37,765 bases of DNA from Gottfriedia acidiceleris (GTDB lineage Bacteria > Bacillota > Bacilli > Bacillales > Bacillaceae_G). This document shows positions 6,294 to 14,056 of this stretch, piece by piece. The position numbers were made by a program, and so were the translations under genes. The notes under the pieces were generated by a model that was given only the letters and a program-made list of their open reading frames with translations, was not told where the DNA came from and searched no databases. Numbering within the stretch: position 1 is the stretch's first letter; each line of letters starts with the position of its first letter. The stretch is taken from contig NZ_NESS01000023.1 in NCBI RefSeq assembly GCF_002128425.1, positions 1 to 37,765 of the forward strand. The letters are read 5' to 3'.

Positions 6294-8198
6294 ATGCATC
6301 ATCCGTCCGAATATATAGAAATTGGACTATTTATTTTAGCGATTTTTGGGATTTATTACTCTGTTGCCAATTTTAACAGTGTAAAACGAGTATTTATTGG
6401 TAGACCAATGAGATCTGCAGAAATACATGCTCAGCATAATAAGTTGATTTGGTTTATTGCTTTACCAATTCTTGCAGCCGATTTGTATTCATCAGTATCT
6501 TATGGACCAGAAGCTGGAATGACTGAGTTAATCGGTCTAGGGGAAAAAGCACACTGGTATATCATTCCGATCACAATAGCAACGGTTTTTTTATTAGGGA
6601 TTCTAATTCTTTCATATATTATGGGGATTTTAGCTTATCCTAATGGTGGTGGAGCATATGCAATTGCAAAGGACAATTTCAAACCTCGTTGGGTTTCACT
6701 CGTCGCTTCAAGCTCACTATTAGTTGATTATATTTTAACAGTTGCAGTTTCAGTTTCTGCTGCTCTAGAAGCTGTGTCATCTGCATACCCAGCTGTTGCG
6801 CCTTATGAAACAGTTTTAGCGATTTTTTGTGTATTTTTATTATTAGTTGTCAATCTTCGTGGGGTGGCTGAATCAGCTAAAATTTTTGCATGGCCAACAT
6901 TTGGTTTTATGATTTGCATGTTACTATTAATTTTCACCGGATTTTTTGACGAATTCCAAAATGGATTTGTACAGCATCATACGCCTACATTTGGTACAGT
7001 TCCACAGGGATTAGGTATTTTACTTGTTTTAAAGGCATTTAGTTCTGCATGTTCTGCTTTAACAGGTATTGAAACAATTTCAAATGCAGTGCCAGTTTTT
7101 AGAGAACCTCGTCAAAAAAATGCAATTAAAACATATATAGCATTAGGAGTAATTACTTCAATTACACTTTTAGGCTTTGCTTATCATTTATATGTAAACG
7201 GAATTTCACCGAATCCAAATGATACAATGTTATCACAATTAATAAAGGTGTATTTTGGACACGGAATTTTATATCAAGTTATCATTTGGTTTACATTTAT
7301 CATTTTAATATTAGCTGCCAATTCAACATTTACTGGATTTTCGCAATTAGCAGCGATCGTAGCAGCGGATGGTTTTTTACCGAGAGGATTTACAAACAGA
7401 GGCGATCGTTTAGGGTATTCTAATGGTATTATTGCACTTGCTGCAGCAGCAAGTATTTTAATCATTGCATTCCAAGCGCATACAAATGCACTAATTCCAC
7501 TATACGCAATTGGTGTATTTTTATCATTTACCATTGCACAATTAGGATTAACAAGAAGATGGAAGCGAGTAAAAGGGCCTAAATGGCAAGTTAAATTAGC
7601 AATAAATATAATAGGATTAATTGTAACTTCTGTTGTTACCGTAATCTTTGCAGTTACAAAATTTGTAGATGGTGCTTGGGTTGTTTTAGTCGTAATTCCG
7701 ACGATTATATTCTTCTCTTTAGCTATTTATAAACATTATCAAAATGTAGCAAGCGAATTAAGAATCGATTTAAGTTCGTTTAAACCAGAAGCTAATAAAG
7801 TCATAACAGTTGTATTAGTTTCGGGAACTCATCGAGTTGTTCATAATACATTGTCATTTGCAAAAGGTATTGCATCAGAACCGATCGCTGTTTACGTAGG
7901 CTTTGATGATGAATCAATTGAGAGAATGGAAGAAAAATGGGAAGAATGGGGTAATCCATGTCGCTTAGTCGTTCTAAAAAGCCCGTATCGTTCAGTACTT
8001 GCACCCCTTTCAAGATTCATTAAGTTAATTGAAGCAAATGAACAAGATAGTCACGTGCAAATTGTGATTCCACAATTTATTCCTAAGAGATGGTGGCATA
8101 ATTTACTTCACAATCAAACAGCACTTTTACTTCGACTTTGGTTAATAAGTCAAAAGGATGTAGTCGTTACGACGGTTCCTTATCATTTGAGAAAATAA
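6294..8198 (+). CDS. kimA: KimA high-affinity K+/H+ symporter
   Basis: Membrane K+ importer of the KUP/APC superfamily (formerly YdaO), 634 aa. It has about 12 transmembrane segments, then a cytosolic domain from about residue 505 ending in TVPYHLRK, as in KimA. Asp63 and Tyr70 in ADLYSSVSYG correspond to the K+-coordinating Asp36 and Tyr43 of B. subtilis KimA. The N-terminus is about 27 residues longer than that protein and adds an extra hydrophobic segment (residues ~5-25). ATG 6294 follows AAGGGGAG by 6 nt; an in-frame ATG at 6264 has no such site. The c-di-AMP riboswitch directly upstream strongly supports the call. Confidence 0.93.
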   Translation: MHHPSEYIEIGLFILAIFGIYYSVANFNSVKRVFIGRPMRSAEIHAQHNKLIWFIALPILAADLYSSVSYGPEAGMTELIGLGEKAHWYIIPITIATVFLLGILILSYIMGILAYPNGGGAYAIAKDNFKPRWVSLVASSSLLVDYILTVAVSVSAALEAVSSAYPAVAPYETVLAIFCVFLLLVVNLRGVAESAKIFAWPTFGFMICMLLLIFTGFFDEFQNGFVQHHTPTFGTVPQGLGILLVLKAFSSACSALTGIETISNAVPVFREPRQKNAIKTYIALGVITSITLLGFAYHLYVNGISPNPNDTMLSQLIKVYFGHGILYQVIIWFTFIILILAANSTFTGFSQLAAIVAADGFLPRGFTNRGDRLGYSNGIIALAAAASILIIAFQAHTNALIPLYAIGVFLSFTIAQLGLTRRWKRVKGPKWQVKLAINIIGLIVTSVVTVIFAVTKFVDGAWVVLVVIPTIIFFSLAIYKHYQNVASELRIDLSSFKPEANKVITVVLVSGTHRVVHNTLSFAKGIASEPIAVYVGFDDESIERMEEKWEEWGNPCRLVVLKSPYRSVLAPLSRFIKLIEANEQDSHVQIVIPQFIPKRWWHNLLHNQTALLLRLWLISQKDVVVTTVPYHLRK

Positions 8199-8200
8199 TA

Positions 8201-8238
8201 AAAAAGAGCATGAAATGTTTATTTCATGCTCTTTTTTT
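8201..8238 (+). terminator. Terminator of kimA
   Basis: A 16-bp perfect stem (8201-8216 with 8221-8236), a 4-nt loop and a long T-run directly after the kimA stop codon. The leading A-run could make it work on the other strand too. Confidence 0.92.
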
Positions 8239-8266
8239 TGACTTATAAAAGTCGGAGTGAAAAATC

Positions 8267-8308
8267 TTGCTAAATTTATAAAAAGTAGTTATCATTTGTA
8301 TGTACAAA
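8267..8308 (+). promoter_or_regulatory. Promoter with overlapping MarR-type operator
   Basis: TTGCTA at 8267-8272 and TATCAT at 8290-8295 have a 17-nt spacer. The palindrome TTTGTATGTACAAA (8295-8308) starts at the last base of the -10. A close relative, TTGTATATACAA, lies before the MarR gene, so both are probably bound by that regulator and repression by blocking polymerase is inferred. Confidence 0.6.
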
Positions 8309-8337
8309 CAAATGAATAGTCACAAAGGAGAAATTAA

Positions 8338-8874
8338 ATGAAAACTTTAGTTATCTTAGCACATCCAAATTTAGAACAATCAAAAGTGAATAAAGTATGG
8401 ATGAATCGACTTCAACAAGAGGATGTAACAATCCATAATTTATATGCGAACTATCCATATTTTGAAATTGATGTTGAAAAAGAACAAAACTTATTACTTG
8501 AACACGACCGTATTGTACTTCAATTTCCGTTTTACTGGTACAGTACTCCTGCATTATTAAAACAATGGCAAGATACGGTGTTAAGTTATGGTTTTGCTTA
8601 TGGATCAGAAGGTACTAAGTTGAGAGGAAAAGAATTAATGTTAGTTATTTCAACAGGTGGACCAGCACAGGCATATCAAGCAGGAGGATATAATCATTAC
8701 TCGATGAGTGAACTAACGCGACCATTACAGGCTACAGCAAACTTATGTGGAATGCACTTTTTACCTTCATTTTTACTTCAAGGAGTAATGAATATAACAG
8801 ATCAGGAACTTCATGAAAGTGCTGAGGAGTTAGCTTCTTATATTACAAATCCAAATTTAAATGGACGTCGTTAA
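8338..8874 (+). CDS. KefF/MdaB-like NAD(P)H oxidoreductase (flavodoxin fold)
   Basis: Cytosolic flavoprotein of 178 aa, the usual size for the NQO1/KefF/MdaB/YwrO group, which reduces quinones or other electrophiles with NAD(P)H. Family signs are the N-terminal LVILAHPN, the FPFYWYSTPALLKQW block that lines the flavin site, and ISTGGP near residue 104. AAGGAG precedes the ATG. The neighbouring marR gene shares an operator motif, so the pair looks like an inducible quinone or electrophile defence. KefF in E. coli activates a K+ efflux channel, but no KefC-type channel with an RCK domain is present, so I do not infer that role. True substrate unknown. Confidence 0.85.
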   Translation: MKTLVILAHPNLEQSKVNKVWMNRLQQEDVTIHNLYANYPYFEIDVEKEQNLLLEHDRIVLQFPFYWYSTPALLKQWQDTVLSYGFAYGSEGTKLRGKELMLVISTGGPAQAYQAGGYNHYSMSELTRPLQATANLCGMHFLPSFLLQGVMNITDQELHESAEELASYITNPNLNGRR

Positions 8875-8908
8875 AACCCAAGAAGTTAACATTTGTTCTT
8901 ACTACTTA

Positions 8909-8948
8909 TTGACAAAGCATTGTTTTATTTTGTAAGTTGTATATACAA
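8909..8948 (+). promoter_or_regulatory. marR promoter region with operator palindrome
   Basis: A perfect -35 TTGACA (8909-8914) is followed, after a weak -10 near 8931-8936, by the perfect 12-bp palindrome TTGTATATACAA (8937-8948). The palindrome matches the operator before the oxidoreductase gene. Autorepression by the MarR protein is inferred. Confidence 0.55.
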
Positions 8949-8974
8949 ACAAGATAAATTCAGGAGCTGAGCAA

Positions 8975-9403
8975 ATGGAACAATATTTTAGTGATTGTTT
9001 ATACTTTACTGCCAATCATTTGGCTAGATTAATGAATAAGATGGCAGAAGAGGAATTTGCTCCACTTGGCATTTCACCTACTTATGCGTTTTTGTTAATG
9101 GCTGTTTATGAACAACCAAATATTTCTCAATCAGAGTTAAGTAATATTTTGCATATTGCGCCTTCAACTACAACAAGATTTGTAGATAAATTAGAAGTTA
9201 AAAAATTAGTTGAACGGAAAAGTGATGGCAAATTAACTTTAGTCAATTTGACTGATAAAGGAATTAAAATTCAAGAAGACATTAAAGTATGCTGGAAAAA
9301 TCTATATAAACGTTATTCTGAAATACTTGGTGATGACGTCGCAAAAAATATAACGAGTCAAACGTTTCAAGCTGCAATTGAGATTGAATCAACAAAAAAA
9401 TAG
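8975..9403 (+). CDS. MarR-family transcriptional regulator
   Basis: A 142-aa winged-helix dimeric repressor. The helix-turn-helix spans about residues 45-70 (ISQSELSNILHIAPSTTTR) and the wing about 75-92. Length and order of elements are standard for MarR. CAGGAGCTGAG precedes the ATG. It lies 100 nt after the flavin oxidoreductase in the same direction, with its own promoter and a terminator after it. Matching palindromes at both promoters point to control of both genes; an electrophile or quinone as inducer is a guess from the neighbour. Confidence 0.88.
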   Translation: MEQYFSDCLYFTANHLARLMNKMAEEEFAPLGISPTYAFLLMAVYEQPNISQSELSNILHIAPSTTTRFVDKLEVKKLVERKSDGKLTLVNLTDKGIKIQEDIKVCWKNLYKRYSEILGDDVAKNITSQTFQAAIEIESTKK

Positions 9404-9415
9404 TAGTATGTTGTG

Positions 9416-9444
9416 AAAAGAGCCTTATGAAGGTTCTTTTTTTT
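9416..9444 (+). terminator. Terminator of marR
   Basis: AAAAGAGCCT pairs with AAGGTTCTTTT (one G-U) around a short loop and leads into eight Ts, 13 nt after the marR stop codon. Confidence 0.85.
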
Positions 9445-9714
9445 GTTTTCCCTAAAGTATCTTGCGTTTAAAATAAGTACTTTGATCATTGCTTGCTATC
9501 GTTTCATATGAACAGAGGAGCTCATCTACCGACAATAAAATCAGCTTACTCAAGTAGAAATTACCAGCCTATTAAATTGAATAATGTTAAGAAGATATCC
9601 TCAATAGATTGGTCATCAAAAAATTAATCTTAATATTGATGAAAGAATCATACAATGTATGAGAAATTAAATAAATAATTTTGATCTGAACTTAAGAATA
9701 TTAGAGGTGAGGTT

Positions 9715-10155
9715 ATGTATGATCAATACTATGGGAATTCGTATGAGAGGGATCATAAACTAATTAGTGAATTAGAAAAGGCCATTAATGGTGAATATTC
9801 AGCTATTAAATGCTATACAAAATTAGCTAGTCTGGCTAAGAATGAGGATGAACGTAAAAAAATTTTAGAAATAAAAGAAGATGAAATAAAGCATTACAAC
9901 CTTTTCGTATCAATTTATACTAATTTAACAGGAAAACAACCACAACAGAAAGTAACAGAAGATTGTCCCAATGCATACGTAGAAGGTTTGGAGTTTGCAC
10001 TAAAAGATGAACAAGAAACAGTTGATTTTTATTTAATAGTTTCAGATGGAACATCAAATCAATTCATAAAAAACGCATTTAGTAGAGCGGCAAAAGATGA
10101 GCAAAATCATGCAGTATGGTTCCTTTATTTCTACATGAAAAATAATCTTGGTTAG
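9715..10155 (+). CDS. Ferritin-like four-helix diiron protein
   Basis: A 146-aa soluble protein with the complete ligand set of a ferritin/rubrerythrin-like diiron site: Glu27, Glu57-x-x-His60, Glu101, Glu129-x-x-His132, spaced as on four helices. There is no rubredoxin domain, so it is not a full rubrerythrin. It may store iron, detoxify peroxide or oxidise a substrate. GAGGTG lies 5 nt before the ATG. Its stop codon overlaps the ribosome binding site of the arylsulfotransferase-like gene, so translation is probably coupled. It heads a four-gene run with two lipases. Confidence 0.8.
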   Translation: MYDQYYGNSYERDHKLISELEKAINGEYSAIKCYTKLASLAKNEDERKKILEIKEDEIKHYNLFVSIYTNLTGKQPQQKVTEDCPNAYVEGLEFALKDEQETVDFYLIVSDGTSNQFIKNAFSRAAKDEQNHAVWFLYFYMKNNLG

Positions 10156-10170
10156 GAGATGATATTGAGA

Positions 10171-11685
10171 ATGGAAAACCAGACTTCGAAAACTTCATCT
10201 CAAAAATCAAAAAATATAAATCAAGAAGTATGGAGTTTTAAATCTGCCCCTACATTGCATCCTATGAAGGTTAACATACATGTGAATAAATCTGGAAAAG
10301 CTCCAGGCTATATTTTTGTTGCTCCATACACAGCATATGGGAAAACTATGATTGGTCAAACTGGTTCCTTAATGATGGATCAAGCAGGTAATCCAATTTG
10401 GTTTAAACCATTATCGAGTAGATATACACAAAATACTGATTTTAGAGTACAGACATACTATGGTCAACCAGTCCTTACTATGTGGCAAGGGACAATCTCG
10501 GGAACACAGTCCTCAAATTCTAATCTACCGTTTGGCGCCCCTGAACCCGGTGCTTTTTTTCAAATCATAAATCAAAATTATAAAGTAATTAAAGCAATAA
10601 CAGCTCGTAATGGTTTTACTGCTGATGTACATGAATTTAATATTACAAAGCAAAACAAAGCACTCTTTACTGCGGTAAAACAAGTACCTGCAGATTTAAC
10701 ACAATATGGTGGTCCTAAAAATGGTTATATTTTAAATTACTCTATTCAAGAAGTTGATCTAGAAACTGGCCAACTTCTTTTCTTTTGGAACGTACTTGAA
10801 CATATAAATCCAGATGATTCAATGGAATCGGCGTCTTCTGCAACAAGTTCGAATAATATTTGGGATTGTTTCCACGTAAATTCAGTTGAAGAAGGTCCAG
10901 ATAATACACTTCTAATAAGCATGCGTAATATGTGGGCTATTTATAATGTCGATAAATTAACCGGAAAGGTCCTATGGCAGCTAGGAGGAAAATTAAGTGA
11001 TTTTACTTTTGGGCCGAATACTAAATTTTCTTGGCAACACGATGCGCGACATAGATTAGGGAATAGGATTAGTCTATTTGATAATGCTTGTTGTGCATCT
11101 GGAAGTACACCAGCTGAAGGGTTTGCTCGTGGCTTAATTCTTCAACTAGATTACGAGAAGATGAATGTAACAATAGATCGCACATATTATCATGATCCGA
11201 ATATAATTGTTGCAAGTCAAGGGAATGTTCAGAGCCTAGCTAATGGTAATCAATTCATTGGATGGGGGCAAGAGCCATACCTTTCAGAATTTGAAAATGA
11301 AGGTAATTCAAAAAACAATCTTTCATCTAGTTTACTATTTGAAATGAAGTATCCTAATGAAAATATTTCATATAGAGCATTTAAAAATAAATGGGTAGGT
11401 TGGCCACAGTACCCGCCTAGTATCGTAGCGATTACTTATCATGAAGGTACATTTGTTTATGCTTCGTGGAACGGGTCAACTGAAACTGTCGCATGGCAGG
11501 TTCTGTCTGGGCATTCATTTAAACAAATGCAAATTGTCAAAAGTAGTATTCCTCGCAAAGGATTTGAAACAAAAATTGTTATAGATTCAGTTGGGCCATA
11601 TTTCCAAGTAAGAGCATTGAATGAAGCAGGGCAAGTACTTGGGATTTCACGTATTGTTCGTAAACAAGATATAAACGGACTATAA
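10171..11685 (+). CDS. Arylsulfotransferase (ASST) family protein
   Basis: A 504-aa protein resembling the bacterial arylsulfate sulfotransferase family (beta-propeller; Pfam Arylsulfotran types), which moves sulfate between phenolic donors and acceptors. Histidines likely to matter include His154 (DVHEFN), His235 (CFHVNS) and His290/His294 (WQHDARH). I see no signal peptide or membrane anchor, unlike secreted enteric AssT, so it may be cytosolic or spore-associated. The start is uncertain: AGGAG abuts ATG 10159, is 6 nt from TTG 10165 and 12 nt from ATG 10171; all are in frame. The final ~90 residues form a separate beta-rich part. Enzyme activity is inferred, and a non-catalytic propeller is possible. 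Confidence 0.7.
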   Translation: MENQTSKTSSQKSKNINQEVWSFKSAPTLHPMKVNIHVNKSGKAPGYIFVAPYTAYGKTMIGQTGSLMMDQAGNPIWFKPLSSRYTQNTDFRVQTYYGQPVLTMWQGTISGTQSSNSNLPFGAPEPGAFFQIINQNYKVIKAITARNGFTADVHEFNITKQNKALFTAVKQVPADLTQYGGPKNGYILNYSIQEVDLETGQLLFFWNVLEHINPDDSMESASSATSSNNIWDCFHVNSVEEGPDNTLLISMRNMWAIYNVDKLTGKVLWQLGGKLSDFTFGPNTKFSWQHDARHRLGNRISLFDNACCASGSTPAEGFARGLILQLDYEKMNVTIDRTYYHDPNIIVASQGNVQSLANGNQFIGWGQEPYLSEFENEGNSKNNLSSSLLFEMKYPNENISYRAFKNKWVGWPQYPPSIVAITYHEGTFVYASWNGSTETVAWQVLSGHSFKQMQIVKSSIPRKGFETKIVIDSVGPYFQVRALNEAGQVLGISRIVRKQDINGL

Positions 11686-11720
11686 CTATTTCTTAAAGTA
11701 TAAAAAAGAGAGGACGGGTA

Positions 11721-12590
11721 ATGTTGAGACTCTCCGAAAAAAGGAATGTTTTAAATAGCAAAGAAGCTATTCTTTTAGCTGCATTCAGCTATCAAACATA
11801 TGTACTTTTTCGTAAAGGAACGATTACTTTACCAAAAGGTTACGTCCTAAAGTATATTATTCATGCTGAGGTGAATGTAGAGAATCCTACGACTGAGGTA
11901 TTTGGTTTTATTGCCGAGTCAAAGGAAAATATTATTATTGCATTTAGAGGATATGCCGCCTATCCAGCAGATCTTATTGCAGCGTATGACATACTTCAAG
12001 TTCCTTATCCCTATGTTGAAAATAGCGGTAAAACTTCCCGAGGCTTTACATGTATTTACGAATCTACAAGAAAAAAATTATTTAAAGAATTAAACAAGTT
12101 TCCAAAGAATAAAGAACTATTTATTACTGGGCACAACTATGGTGGAGCATTAGCAACGTTAGCCACTTTAGATATTATAACGAACTCAAAATTTAAAAAT
12201 GCATCAGTTTATACTTATGGGAGTCCACGCGTAGGTGATCCAGATTTTGTTTATCGATTTAATCAAGTCGTAAAAAGTAGTCAAAGGATCGTTAATATTC
12301 ATGATTCATTTGCCACTTTTCCAGAAAAATTTTATCCTCCACCATTTACAGAGGAAGGGATCTATTATCAACATGTAAATACAAAGTTTCCAATTTCCTT
12401 CCAGTTGAATGATACGCCAAGGAATGATGGAATAGGATGTTATTTTAAAAACTTGAGTAATTTAAATACAGATTATGCGATCAAATTATGTAATGAAAAT
12501 CCTGATTTTTGTCCTAATTCAGAAATGTGTTTTCCTTTTCAACGAACTTGTAATTGTCCAAAACCTTGCATTAAAAAAGGTGGTTGTTAA
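11721..12590 (+). CDS. Class-3 lipase homolog lacking the catalytic Ser
   Basis: A 289-aa alpha/beta-hydrolase of the lipase class 3 (fungal lipase-like) family, without signal peptide. The nucleophile elbow reads GHNYGG, so the expected Ser is Asn139; the usual FRGT near residue 76 is FRGY. The rest of the site seems kept: Asp195 in NIHD and His218 in YYQHVN. The tail holds eight Cys between residues 240 and 289. A paralog with an intact elbow starts 1 nt after the stop codon. GAGAGG lies 7 nt before the ATG. It is probably inactive as a hydrolase and may serve as a binding partner or regulator of the second lipase. The reading frame is intact, which argues against recent decay. Confidence 0.8.
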   Translation: MLRLSEKRNVLNSKEAILLAAFSYQTYVLFRKGTITLPKGYVLKYIIHAEVNVENPTTEVFGFIAESKENIIIAFRGYAAYPADLIAAYDILQVPYPYVENSGKTSRGFTCIYESTRKKLFKELNKFPKNKELFITGHNYGGALATLATLDIITNSKFKNASVYTYGSPRVGDPDFVYRFNQVVKSSQRIVNIHDSFATFPEKFYPPPFTEEGIYYQHVNTKFPISFQLNDTPRNDGIGCYFKNLSNLNTDYAIKLCNENPDFCPNSEMCFPFQRTCNCPKPCIKKGGC

Positions 12591-12591
12591 T

Positions 12592-13437
12592 ATGGATTAC
12601 TCAAGAGTGGAGAATGTATTTAATAGTAAGGATGCAATTTTACTTTCCGCGATGTGTTATCAATCAAATCAATTAATAGAGAGTGACACAGGAGAAGTTG
12701 TCTTACCAAAAGGTTTTAAACTCCATTATACGATTTATGCTTATGCAGGAGTTGAAGAGCCAGTAGCTGAACCATTTGGATTTATCGCAGAATCAAGAGA
12801 TGAAATCATTATAGCTTTTAGAGGGACAGATTCATATAAAGACAATGAATCAGACCAGGACCTATATCAAATAGAGTATCCATTTGCCGAAAATGTTGGA
12901 AAAACACATAGAGGATTTACTTGTATTTATCAATCTGCCAGGAACGAACTATTTACAGAATTAATGAAGTTATCACCCAATAAAAGACTATTGATAACAG
13001 GATACAGTTTGGGGGGTGCTTTAGCTGTTTTAGCTGCATTTGACATCACAGTGAATTCTGATTTCGACAATCTATCAGTCTATACTTTCGGTAGTCCACG
13101 CGTTGCAGATCCAGAATTTGCTTATCGATACAATCAAATTGTAAAGAGAAGTTTTCGTATTTATAATGTGCATGACATCATACCTACCTTACCTGCAGAA
13201 GTTTATCCTCCGCCGTTTACATCTAAAGGTTTATATTATCGACACGTAAACAATAATTTTCCAGTCTCGTTTCAATTAAATAGCATAGCTCGTAATCATT
13301 ATATTGGTTGTTATTTTAATACGATTAGCAGATTAGACCCTGAATTTACTTCTGCATTATGTTTGAATAATACTGATTTTTGTCCAAGTATAAAAATATG
13401 TACTCCTTATAATGGGAAATGTATTGAAAAGAACTAA
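12592..13437 (+). CDS. Class-3 lipase (intact Ser-Asp-His triad)
   Basis: A 281-aa alpha/beta-hydrolase, lipase class 3. The elbow GYSLGG gives Ser139, with Asp195 (NVHDIIP) and His218 (YYRHVN) completing the triad at the same numbers as in the paralog just upstream. FRGT is intact. The tail again carries clustered Cys, fewer than in copy 1. ATG 12592 with AAAGGTGG 8 nt upstream is preferred over an in-frame ATG at 12475 inside the previous gene. There is no signal peptide, so it should act inside the cell or be exported by another route. It is the last gene of the run, followed by a terminator. Confidence 0.85.
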   Translation: MDYSRVENVFNSKDAILLSAMCYQSNQLIESDTGEVVLPKGFKLHYTIYAYAGVEEPVAEPFGFIAESRDEIIIAFRGTDSYKDNESDQDLYQIEYPFAENVGKTHRGFTCIYQSARNELFTELMKLSPNKRLLITGYSLGGALAVLAAFDITVNSDFDNLSVYTFGSPRVADPEFAYRYNQIVKRSFRIYNVHDIIPTLPAEVYPPPFTSKGLYYRHVNNNFPVSFQLNSIARNHYIGCYFNTISRLDPEFTSALCLNNTDFCPSIKICTPYNGKCIEKN

Positions 13438-13454
13438 ATAATAGTAAAATTTAT

Positions 13455-13487
13455 ATCAAATCCATATTCTCAAGGATTTGATTTTTT
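13455..13487 (+). terminator. Terminator of the ferritin-like/ASST/lipase cluster
   Basis: ATCAAATCC (13455-13463) pairs with GGATTTGAT (13474-13482) and is followed by a T-run, 18 nt after the second lipase stop codon. Confidence 0.85.
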
Positions 13488-13535
13488 GTTTGGAGAGTAG
13501 TTGAGTTATTTTTGAAGTATAAATTAGTATCATGA

Positions 13536-13622
13536 ACTACAGTTCCAAATCCACCTAAAGCTAAGGTAGCTTATAAAGGTGTAATGGTAGATGATCTTTT
13601 AACTCAATTAGGTTTAAAATAA
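13536..13622 (+). pseudogene. C-terminal remnant of a lost gene
   Basis: A frame with no start codon, opened by an upstream TGA, encodes 28 residues (TTVPNPPKAKVAYKGVMVDD, then LLTQLGLK) before TAA. The proline-rich linker then a short compact segment looks like the end of a cell-wall or secreted protein. A well-formed terminator at 13671 stands where such a gene's terminator would. I cannot name the parent gene. Confidence 0.35.
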
Positions 13623-13670
13623 CAAAATAGATTATTTTTACAAACAATTTAAATAGTTTATAAGTTTATT

Positions 13671-13715
13671 AAAAAACTATCCTACTTTATTAATTAAAAT
13701 GTAGGATAGTTTTTT
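13671..13715 (+). terminator. Orphan terminator after the gene remnant
   Basis: A perfect 15-bp pairing of 13671-13685 with 13701-13715 including A6/T6 ends. No intact gene lies between it and the previous terminator, which supports loss of a gene at 13490-13622. Confidence 0.85.
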
Positions 13716-14056
13716 GTTAAAAATAGGAATATTATGTCTTTTCATTTTTTAATAAAAAACCTCAAATTCCCCCAATTTTTAAAAAGTCTAAAATTTCCAA
13801 CTTTACTTAAAATTCGTTGTTTTATAAGGGGTATTAGCCAAGATTCAATAATTAATCTCAAATAATAACAATTTCTCTAATTAAATTCGAAAAAAAATTA
13901 AGTGGAAATCGCTAAATTTCCCCAATACAAGACAAGCGAAACATGGAGTAATATTTAATTAAATTTAAGTGTTTAGAAAAATTTTAATACTTGAATTTTC
14001 TGAATTTGTGCAAATAATCGAATTTTTTATTATTTGTTTATACTGGGGGGGAAAAC
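13716..14056 (+). promoter_or_regulatory. AT-rich upstream region of the giant protease
   Basis: Very AT-rich and without genes. A weak promoter may be TTGAAT (13991-13996) with AATAAT after 16 nt. A perfect inverted repeat, CAAATAAT with ATTATTTG (14011-14036), sits just before the ribosome binding site G-tract (14045-14051) and could shape the 5' leader or bind a regulator. Confidence 0.3.

Noticed and set aside
8338-8874. KefF ancillary subunit of a Kef K+ efflux channel
   Set aside because: No KefB/KefC-type channel with an RCK domain is linked; the gene is paired with marR instead.
9508-9627. 39-codon open frame in the gap after marR
   Set aside because: No ribosome binding site, no terminator pairing and no recognisable protein character; likely chance.
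12475-12591. Upstream ATG for the second lipase
   Set aside because: It lies inside the first lipase gene and lacks a ribosome binding site; ATG 12592 has one and matches the paralog's length.
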